NCBI GenBank assembly: GCA_028820945.1
Contig: JAPPHW010000141.1
Span: forward strand, 1-5,294
Origin: Defluviicoccus sp.
Lineage (GTDB): Bacteria > Pseudomonadota > Alphaproteobacteria > MPNO01
Length of the DNA stretch: 5,294 bases
Direction: 5' to 3'
Part shown: piece after piece, positions 1 through 4,439 of the stretch
Layout: each line of letters starts with the position of its first letter
How positions within the stretch are numbered: position 1 is the first letter of the stretch
Notes under the pieces: model-generated
Database searches by the model: none
What the model saw: only the letters and a program-made list of their open reading frames with translations
What the model was told of the DNA's origin: nothing
Made by a program: the position numbers and the translations under genes

Positions 1-200
1 CCGACGGCATGGCCCGGCGGACCGAGCTGACGCTGGGGTTCCAGATCGACCCGCCCGCCTACGAGGAGATGGGGGCGCCGTTCGGCATCGGCGGCGCCCG
101 AGCGGAGACCGGAGACGAGCTCGCGGCGGCGTTGGAACGGGGGTTGAGCGAAACCGCGGCAGGCCGCAGCTACATCGTCAACGCGGTGCTGCCGGAGTAG
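1..200 (+). CDS. C-terminal end of a probable thiamine-pyrophosphate-dependent enzyme (partial)
   Basis: Only the last 65 codons are visible (first full codon at position 3, stop TAG at 198-200), so the start lies outside the window. The visible protein runs from a short strand segment (ELTLGFQIDPPAYEEMG) through a turn (GIGGARAETGDELAAALERG) to an end reading GRSYIVNAVLPE. This matches the usual end of acetolactate-synthase-like enzymes, in which a 'PPxYxxxAxxxG' helix is followed by 'V.dp.eL..AL.rgl....gr.alinv.v.p'. In that family the C-terminal domain helps bind the diphosphate of thiamine pyrophosphate, and the enzymes act on 2-oxo acids in the cytoplasm. The cofactor-binding GDG...N motif lies upstream and is not in view, so the family call is inference from the tail alone. 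The substrate cannot be told. No gene follows closely on this strand, so it is probably the last gene of its transcript. Confidence 0.6.
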   Translation, partial: DGMARRTELTLGFQIDPPAYEEMGAPFGIGGARAETGDELAAALERGLSETAAGRSYIVNAVLPE

Positions 201-208
201 GGCGGAGT

Positions 209-230
209 TTCGACCGTTGCGGCGGTCGAA
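209..230 (+). terminator. Hairpin just after the first gene, possible terminator
   Basis: A perfect 8-bp inverted repeat, TTCGACCG (209-216) and CGGTCGAA (223-230), with a 6-base loop, begins 9 bases after the stop codon at 198-200. The position suits a transcription terminator for the upstream gene. No run of T follows, so it is either a weak intrinsic terminator or an mRNA 3'-end stabilising hairpin. Confidence 0.45.
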
Positions 231-243
231 GCGGCACGCTAAG

Positions 244-329
244 ATCGGCCAACAAATCGGCCAATTTCATGATTACTATAGTTTAATCCATTGACAATCA
301 GACCTTTGTGTTATCGTGACATCGGCCAA
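244..329 (+). repeat. Three copies of the 9-mer ATCGGCCAA around the Fic start
   Basis: ATCGGCCAA occurs at 244-252 and 256-264, a direct repeat with a 12-base period. It occurs again at 321-329, overlapping codons 2-5 of the Fic gene, which begins with GTG at 316. The two upstream copies sit before an AT-rich promoter-like stretch and the third sits over the start of the coding sequence, so the copies bracket the likely promoter. This would suit a set of operator half-sites, perhaps for the helix-turn-helix-like region at the end of the Fic protein itself, but that role is inference. The GGCC core makes each copy partly symmetric. Confidence 0.4.
277..296 (+). promoter_or_regulatory. AT-rich promoter-like leader of the Fic gene
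   Basis: The leader is strikingly AT-rich for this DNA. It holds TATAGT (277-282) and TTTAAT (282-287), both one base from the -10 consensus, and a perfect TTGACA (291-296) inside the odd palindrome ATTGACAAT (290-298). The TTGACA does not have a good -10 box at 16-18 bases, and neither -10-like box has a good -35 partner. The promoter is therefore somewhere here but cannot be fixed. No Shine-Dalgarno sequence precedes the GTG at 316, which points to weak or leaderless translation. Confidence 0.3.
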
Positions 330-1524
330 CGACGTCATTGAAACGCCATCGCGGATCGAACCGGCCCGGCTGGAGGACACGCCGGAACCGATCGCCGACG
401 CGATCGCGGCGCTCTCTTCGGCAAGCGCCGCCCTGGGCGCGCGGCTGCACCCCGCCACGGCCGGAAACCTCGCCGATCTCGTGCGCCTGATGAACTGCTA
501 CTACAGCAACCTCATCGAGGGCCACAACACCCGGCCCCGGGATATCGAGCGCGCGCTCGCCGGCGACCTCGATGAAGACGAAGAGCGGCGCAGCCTCCAG
601 ATCGAGGCGGCCGCCCATGTGCACGTCCAGGAGAAGATCGATCGCATGGCCGCGGAGGACTCGCTGCCCGAGCCGGCCTCCCGCGACTTCATCCGCTGGC
701 TGCACGCCGAGTTCTACCGGGACGCGCCGGAAGCGATGCTGAACATCGTGTCCGCCCATGCCGAATTTCGCATGGCGCCGGGAGAGTGGCGCTCGGCGCC
801 CGAGCACGACGTCGCCGTCGGCCGGCACATCCCGCCTTCGAGCCGCGCGCTGGAACCGTTCATGGCGCATTTCGAGCGGCGCTATCGCTTCGAGGAGTTG
901 GGGCCGGCGACGCGCATCCTGGCCATGGCGGCGGCCCACCACCGTTTGAACTACATCCACCCGTTCCCGGATGGGAATGGCAGGGTGAGCCGACTCATGA
1001 GCCACGCCATGGCGCTGAAAGCCGGCATCGGCGCCCACGGCCTCTGGTCGGTGTCGCGCGGTCTTGCCCGGGGACTGGAGAGCCGCAACGAATACAAGAC
1101 ACGGATGGACCTCGCCGACACGCCGCGGCGGGGCGACCTCGACGGGCGGGGCAATCTCTCGCAGAGCGCACTTGTCGACTTCACGCTTTGGTTCCTGAAG
1201 GTATGCCTCGACCAGGTGACGTTCATGGCCGAGCTCTTCGACCTCGACAATCTCGACGCCCGTTTGACGCGCCATGTCGAGCGCAGCGACACGCTGAAAC
1301 CCGAAGCCGCGCGACTGTTGCGGGAAGCCCTGGTCCGAGGCCGGATCGACCGTGGCGAGGCATCCCGGATAACGGGGTTGCCGGAGCGCACCGCCCGGCG
1401 CGTGCTGGGCGACGTTATCGAAGCAGGCCTGCTCGCGTCGGCAACGCCGAAGGGCCCCGTCTCTCTGCGCTTCCCGGTCGATGCGTTGGAGAGCCTCTTC
1501 CCTCGCCTCTATCCGGAGACATAA
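316..1524 (+). CDS. Fic-domain protein (probable AMP-transferase) with N-terminal inhibitory helix and C-terminal helix-turn-helix
   Basis: A 402-residue Fic family protein. Fic enzymes usually transfer AMP from ATP to a hydroxyl group on a target protein in the cytoplasm. The catalytic loop [12 protein letters not shown] (residues 215-226) fits the canonical HPFx(D/E)GNGRxxR fully: His215 would be the general base, Asp219 would hold magnesium, and Arg226 would contact the ATP phosphates. An upstream SNLIEG (64-69) matches the inhibitory motif (S/T)xxxE(G/N), placing the inhibitory helix N-terminal to the Fic core (class II arrangement). The flap before the active site contains PGEWR (155-159). 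Residues about 340-375 ([18 protein letters not shown] and following) look like a winged helix-turn-helix, common at the end of Fic/DOC-type proteins. The GTG at 316 is the only usable early start, because an in-frame stop lies at 292-294; it has no clear ribosome site. The gene stands alone between a metabolic gene and a convergent amidohydrolase, with no obvious antitoxin partner, which agrees with built-in inhibition. The target protein is unknown. Confidence 0.93.
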   Translation: MTSANDVIETPSRIEPARLEDTPEPIADAIAALSSASAALGARLHPATAGNLADLVRLMNCYYSNLIEGHNTRPRDIERALAGDLDEDEERRSLQIEAAAHVHVQEKIDRMAAEDSLPEPASRDFIRWLHAEFYRDAPEAMLNIVSAHAEFRMAPGEWRSAPEHDVAVGRHIPPSSRALEPFMAHFERRYRFEELGPATRILAMAAAHHRLNYIHPFPDGNGRVSRLMSHAMALKAGIGAHGLWSVSRGLARGLESRNEYKTRMDLADTPRRGDLDGRGNLSQSALVDFTLWFLKVCLDQVTFMAELFDLDNLDARLTRHVERSDTLKPEAARLLREALVRGRIDRGEASRITGLPERTARRVLGDVIEAGLLASATPKGPVSLRFPVDALESLFPRLYPET

Positions 1525-1606
1525 GGAGGTCGGGCGGTTCTCGTGAATGACCAGTCCGCGTCGCGTCCAGGCGCCCGCCCCGTCAGGAGCGGGCCGAAGA
1601 GCGTAG
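1525..1606 (+). other. GGAGG ribosome-site-like sequence plus 19-codon open frame after the Fic gene
   Basis: GGAGGT (1525-1530) starts on the base after the Fic stop codon. It is followed by GTG at 1543 and ATG at 1547. The ATG opens a 19-codon frame (MTSPRRVQAPAPSGAGRRA) ending in TAG at 1604-1606. The GTG frame stays open to 2031, but only by running through the 3' part of the opposite-strand amidohydrolase gene, so it is not credible as a whole. The gaps from GGAGG to the GTG (13 bases) and the ATG (17 bases) are longer than ideal. This could be the remnant of a lost downstream gene, a very small peptide, or chance. Confidence 0.15.
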
Positions 1607-1655
1607 CGGGGACTACGGTCGAGGCCCGCGACGCCGCGGGCGGGCGCCCGGGCGC
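1573..1655. repeat. Cluster of G+C-rich dyads in the convergent gap
   Basis: The 260-base gap between the convergent Fic and amidohydrolase genes (1525-1784) has no supported gene, but 83 bases of it are dense with inverted repeats. These are GCCCGC/GCGGGC (1573-1578 with 1589-1594), CGTAG/CTACG (1602-1606 with 1613-1617), GCCCGCG/CGCGGGC with a 4-base loop (1624-1630 with 1635-1641) and the 12-base palindrome GCGCCCGGGCGC (1644-1655). GCGGGCC (1589-1595) also pairs with GGCCCGC (1623-1629), enclosing the CGTAG/CTACG stem in one larger two-step hairpin. The position suits a bidirectional transcription stop, although no T-run is present. A dispersed palindromic element is the main alternative. 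Confidence 0.4.
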
Positions 1656-1784
1656 GACCCGAAGGGCGGCACTCTCCGGCCGACAGGGTGCGTCGCGCGC
1701 GGTGGGAGAGGGGCAATCCGCGAGGCCTCCCCCGCCCGGGTCACGAACCGGCGGATTCGATCGCGGCGTCGGCGCCCTTCGGGA

Positions 1785-3281
1785 TCAGTCGGCGAGCGGG
1801 AACGACCACGGGCTCGCCTCCTCGGCGGTCCGTTCGGCGACGTCCCAGTTCCGCCATCCGCCCCACAGCCTCTCGGCATCCTCCTGGCCGAACCGGTGGA
1901 CCGCCGCCATGTCGACACCATGGACCCGGCCGCCCTCGACACGCACGATCCCGTCGACGATGACGGTATCGACATCGTCGCCGACGCCGACGTCGACCAG
2001 GCTCTTGATCGGGTCGCGCACCGGGCCGTAGCGCAACGTGCCGCGGCCGGAGAGGTCGATAATCGCAATATCCGCCTTGGCGCCCGGCGCGAGCCGGCCG
2101 AGATCGTCGCGGCCGAGGACGCGGGTGGCGTTGAGGGTGGCGGCCTCGAACGCTTCGGCCGCCGTTGCCTCGAGGAAGCTTCCGCTCATGATCTTGCCGA
2201 CCAGCGAAGCGCACCGCATGTTCATTATCATGTCGCGCGGGAAGGTGTCGCTGCCGAGCGCGACGTTGACGCCCGCCTTTCTGTAGGTTGCCCAGCTGTC
2301 GAGGTAGCGGCCCCGCCGGGCGAGGTTGATCGGGCAGTGCGACACCGTCGCGCCGCCTTTGGCCATCAGCTCGAGGTCGCGCCCGGCCGGGTAGTTCATG
2401 CGCGGATTCTCGGCGACGAAGTTGCCGTGCCCGATCAGCACGTCGGACGCGCAGAGACCGACCGAGTCCAGCAGCTCGATCGGCGTCATGCCGTGCTCGG
2501 TCACGATCTGGAAGAACTCGACCACGTTGTACGCCGCGTGGATCGAGATCGGCACACCGAGCGAGTCCGCCGCCTTGCGGGTCTCGCGCAGCAGATCGAG
2601 CGACATCAGTTCGGTGGTGAACGGGATCAGGATCCCGCGGATGCGCCCGTTGGCCGCGCCGGCGTGCTCGTCGATAAAGTCGATCGCCGCCTGCAGCCCG
2701 CGCCGCCCCTTCTCCTCGTCCCAGTCGCGCACCAGACGGCCGTCGTCGGCGCCCACCCAGTCGGCGGAGGCGTAAGACGGCGCCAGATAGGCGCGGATGC
2801 CGAGCCGCTCCGATTCGGCGAGCAGCGCCTGCTGCATCGGCAGCTGCGCGCCGAAATCCATGAAGGTCGTCGTGCCGTTGCGCAACAGCTCGGCGATGGT
2901 ATACGTCGCCGCGTCGATACGGCGCCGGGCGGCCGCATCGTCCTCCTCCGCTCGCTTGACCCAGTCGCCGGCATCGCCGCCATGGGGGCGGCCGCGGCGG
3001 GCCGGCAGGGTCTCGAAGAAGGGCTGGCCGAAATACTCGGGCCGCCCGGCATCGGTGATCAGCCGATGCGCCGCGCGGTGGCCGGAATGGATGTGCGTGT
3101 CGATGAAGCCGGGCGAGACCAGCTTGGAAGTGGCATCGATCTCGCGGTCGGCGCGGCCGTCATAGTCCGCGCCGACATGGACGATCGTGTTGTCCTCGTA
3201 GACCACCACCCCGTCACGGATCAGCGTATGCGTGGCGCCGGAATACCCCACCACCCAACCGCCGCGAATGAGCGTCCGCAT
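1785..3281 (-). CDS. Amidohydrolase of the TRZ/ATZ (chlorohydrolase/deaminase-like) group, substrate unknown
   Basis: A 498-residue cytoplasmic metal-dependent hydrolase. The N-terminal beta-sandwich part (MRTLIRGGWVVG) leads into GFIDTHIHSG (58-67), which carries the HxH metal ligands His63 and His65. Further candidate ligands follow in the expected order: His248 in SIHAAYN, His285 in GHGNF, His315 in VSHCP and Asp345 in LGSDTFP. A short beta segment (KADIAIIDLSGRGTLRYG) closes the sandwich near the C-terminus, as is usual in this family. In characterised TRZ/ATZ deaminases and dechlorinases a glutamate sits three residues after the third histidine (HxxE). Here that position is Tyr251, and the nearest glutamate is Glu255, so the catalytic details or substrate may differ. 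The ATG at 3281 is preferred because AGGGGGGG lies six bases upstream. A TTG at 3317 would add 12 residues but looks less likely. The gene is monocistronic as far as can be seen. Substrates in the family include aminohydrolysed or dechlorinated triazines, purines and pterins, and none can be chosen here. Confidence 0.88.
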   Translation of the reverse strand: MRTLIRGGWVVGYSGATHTLIRDGVVVYEDNTIVHVGADYDGRADREIDATSKLVSPGFIDTHIHSGHRAAHRLITDAGRPEYFGQPFFETLPARRGRPHGGDAGDWVKRAEEDDAAARRRIDAATYTIAELLRNGTTTFMDFGAQLPMQQALLAESERLGIRAYLAPSYASADWVGADDGRLVRDWDEEKGRRGLQAAIDFIDEHAGAANGRIRGILIPFTTELMSLDLLRETRKAADSLGVPISIHAAYNVVEFFQIVTEHGMTPIELLDSVGLCASDVLIGHGNFVAENPRMNYPAGRDLELMAKGGATVSHCPINLARRGRYLDSWATYRKAGVNVALGSDTFPRDMIMNMRCASLVGKIMSGSFLEATAAEAFEAATLNATRVLGRDDLGRLAPGAKADIAIIDLSGRGTLRYGPVRDPIKSLVDVGVGDDVDTVIVDGIVRVEGGRVHGVDMAAVHRFGQEDAERLWGGWRNWDVAERTAEEASPWSFPLAD

Positions 3282-3287
3282 TCGATT

Positions 3288-3295
3288 CCCCCCCT
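3288..3295 (-). promoter_or_regulatory. Ribosome binding site that decides the amidohydrolase start
   Basis: Read on the minus strand this is AGGGGGGG, six bases before the ATG at 3281. It supports that ATG over the TTG at 3317, where no comparable purine tract is seen. Confidence 0.6.
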
Positions 3296-3320
3296 GGCCG
3301 TCGCGTTCGCGACGCAAGCA

Positions 3321-3340
3321 GCACCGAGATCGCTCGGTGC
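3321..3340. promoter_or_regulatory. Perfect 8-bp hairpin upstream of the amidohydrolase gene
   Basis: GCACCGAG (3321-3328) and CTCGGTGC (3333-3340) are perfect inverted complements around a 4-base loop, 40-59 bases upstream of the amidohydrolase ATG. A smaller dyad TCGCG/CGCGA (3301-3305 with 3308-3312) lies between it and the start. The position fits an operator or a 5'-leader hairpin controlling the amidohydrolase. No regulator gene is next to it, so what would act here is unknown. Confidence 0.4.
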
Positions 3341-3720
3341 AACTCCCCCCGCTATCTCCTGCCCAAGTCGAGCTGTTGACGCCCCTTTACGGGTCGCAAC
3401 GAACATCTGTCCAGCCAATACCATGCAACAGCGATGATGGTTGACGATAGCGGGTGGCTCGACAACTCGGTGGATTGAGAGGATACGCGACTCCCTCGTT
3501 CCTGATTTGTTGAAGCCTCAATATCGTGCTGCGAATGAAGATTGCCCTTCGTTCGGTCATGGTTATGTCGCATCCGAGTAACGATCCGGTCGCGCATATT
3601 CGCGGCTTCGCCTGGATCCTCCGGGCCGATGTCTATGCCGGCTACCGACGCCGGAGCGCCCGGAGATCGAGAGACCGACTTGCTGCCAAGTCGACTCGCC
3701 TGCGGCCGCGACCCAACTCG

Positions 3721-3755
3721 TAGATCTTTATCTTATTGGTATATAAGGAAGAAAT
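3721..3755 (-). terminator. AT-rich tract after tRNA-Lys, possible transcription stop
   Basis: On the minus strand, straight after the tRNA CCA, the sequence is pyrimidine/T-rich (ATTTCTTCCTT, 3755-3745). It then has a weak AT stem CTTAT/ATAAG (3732-3736 with 3743-3747). It is the most AT-rich patch in this half of the window and could end the tRNA transcript. The stem is too weak for a classic intrinsic terminator. Confidence 0.25.
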
Positions 3756-3831
3756 TGGTGCGCGCACCAGGACTCGAACCTGGGACCCACTGATTAAAAG
3801 TCAGTTGCTCTACCACCTGAGCTATGCGCGC
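3756..3831 (-). tRNA. tRNA-Lys (anticodon UUU)
   Basis: Read on the minus strand this is a 76-base tRNA with the terminal CCA encoded. The acceptor stem GCGCGCA/TGCGCGC pairs perfectly over seven base pairs, with discriminator base A. The D arm GCTC...GAGC is intact. The anticodon arm is ACTGA-CTTTTAA-TCAGT, which places TTT at positions 34-36. The T arm is CCAGG-TTCGAGT-CCTGG. The anticodon UUU reads the lysine codons AAA and AAG. The gene lies 77 bases downstream of coaD on the same strand, with its own candidate promoter between. No partial copy of its 3' end was seen elsewhere in the window, so there is no direct sign that it has served as an integration site here. Confidence 0.97.
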
Positions 3832-3861
3832 ACGGGTCGGCGGCGGCACGGTCGCGGCGGG

Positions 3862-3890
3862 AAGGTATGGGCCGCCGGTTACAGGGTCAA
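3862..3890 (-). promoter_or_regulatory. Candidate promoter of tRNA-Lys
   Basis: On the minus strand, TTGACC (3890-3885, preceded by GC to read GCTTGACC) is followed after exactly 17 bases by TACCTT (3867-3862). Transcription would start near 3855, about 24 bases before the mature tRNA 5' end. A strong CTTGAC -35 element with a loose -10 is typical of alphaproteobacterial housekeeping promoters. The -10 matches the consensus at only three positions, hence the moderate confidence. Confidence 0.45.
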
Positions 3891-3908
3891 GCGGAGTTCC
3901 CGCCCCGG

Positions 3909-4415
3909 CTAGCGCCCGGCGCGGCGTTCGACGAGGAGCTCGGCCACGCGGGGCGAGACGAAGGCCGAGATGTCGCCGCCGAGCATCGCGATCTCCTTGA
4001 CCAGGCGGGAGGCGATGAACTGGTGCTTGTCCGACGCCATCAGGCACACCGTCTCGACGCCGGCGTTGAGCTTCGCGTTCATGCTCGCCATCTGGAACTC
4101 GTAGTCGAAGTCGGAGACCGCGCGCAGGCCGCGGACGATCATGCAGGCGCCCTGCTCGACGGCGAAATCCATCAGCAGGTTGTCGAAGGGGACTACGCCG
4201 ACCCGCTCGCCGTCGCCGCTATTGAGCCCGGCGACCTCGTCCCGGACCATCCGCACCCGTTCCTCGACGTCGAACAGCGGCCCCTTTCCCGCGTTCACCG
4301 CGACGCCGACGACGAGCCGGTCCATCACCGTCGCGGCCCGCTGGATGATGTCCATGTGGCCGTTGGTGATCGGGTCGAATGTGCCCGGATAGACCCCGAT
4401 TCGTTCGCTCGCCAT
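3909..4415 (-). CDS. coaD: Pantetheine-phosphate adenylyltransferase (CoaD)
   Basis: A 168-residue protein of the normal length for bacterial CoaD. The enzyme transfers an adenylyl group from ATP to 4'-phosphopantetheine, making dephospho-CoA in the fourth step of coenzyme A synthesis in the cytoplasm. The nucleotidyltransferase motif appears at the N-terminus as YPGTFDPITNGH (residues 9-20, TxGH at 17-20). RGLR at 95-98 is the substrate-binding segment, and IASRLVKEIA (134-143) is the second family signature, usually written ISSR.VKE. Lys44 matches the conserved active-site lysine. No key residue is missing. The ATG at 4415 has a purine-rich AAGGGAAAG just upstream. The gene begins 24 bases after the gyrA stop on the same strand, so it is probably translated from a gyrA-coaD message, an arrangement I recall as common in alphaproteobacteria. 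Confidence 0.97.
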   Translation of the reverse strand: MASERIGVYPGTFDPITNGHMDIIQRAATVMDRLVVGVAVNAGKGPLFDVEERVRMVRDEVAGLNSGDGERVGVVPFDNLLMDFAVEQGACMIVRGLRAVSDFDYEFQMASMNAKLNAGVETVCLMASDKHQFIASRLVKEIAMLGGDISAFVSPRVAELLVERRAGR

Positions 4416-4439
4416 GACTTTCCCTTCGCCGGCCGGCGG

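Larger units (their letters stand above)
3282..3755. other. Gene-free spacer between amidohydrolase and tRNA-Lys
   Basis: About 470 bases with no convincing gene on either strand. Several short open frames exist (for example 3352-3597 on minus, and 3526-3723 and 3542-3793 on plus), but none has a good ribosome site or a recognisable protein sequence, and the last runs antisense through the tRNA. From about 3400 onwards the DNA is less GC-rich than the genes around it, and the last 35 bases before the tRNA are AT-rich. The hairpin at 3321-3340 and the upstream control region of the amidohydrolase must lie here. No confident promoter for that gene could be picked out by eye. Confidence 0.5.

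Noticed and set aside
291..320. TTGACA at 291-296 as the -35 box of the Fic promoter
   Set aside because: The hexamer is perfect, but 16-18 bases downstream there is no acceptable -10 box, and the transcript would start inside the coding sequence, so it was kept only as part of a promoter-like region.
298..1716. Long open frame on the minus strand across the Fic gene (472 codons)
   Set aside because: It mirrors the Fic gene antisense. The plus-strand protein carries the full Fic and inhibitory motifs, while this one is rich in Arg, His and Gly with no recognisable domain, a common by-product of GC-rich codons.
1543..2031. 162-codon plus-strand frame starting at a GTG after the Fic gene
   Set aside because: Half of it lies antisense to the 3' part of the amidohydrolase, its composition is low-complexity Ser/Arg/Pro, and no family is recognisable.
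1896..3437. Long open frame on the plus strand across the amidohydrolase (513 codons)
   Set aside because: It is antisense to a protein with all the metal-ligand motifs in order, and its own translation shows only low-complexity charged sequence.
3352..3597. 81-codon minus-strand frame upstream of the amidohydrolase
   Set aside because: There is no recognisable domain and no clear ribosome site, and it occupies the likely control region of the amidohydrolase.
3542..3793. 83-codon plus-strand frame ending in RAPGLEPGTH
   Set aside because: The ending is the well-known false peptide produced by reading a tRNA gene antisense (the T-arm region of tRNA-Lys), and the rest shows no coding signal.
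3756..3831. tRNA-Lys as a proven attachment site of an integrated element
   Set aside because: No second copy of the tRNA 3' end and no integrase gene were seen in the window.
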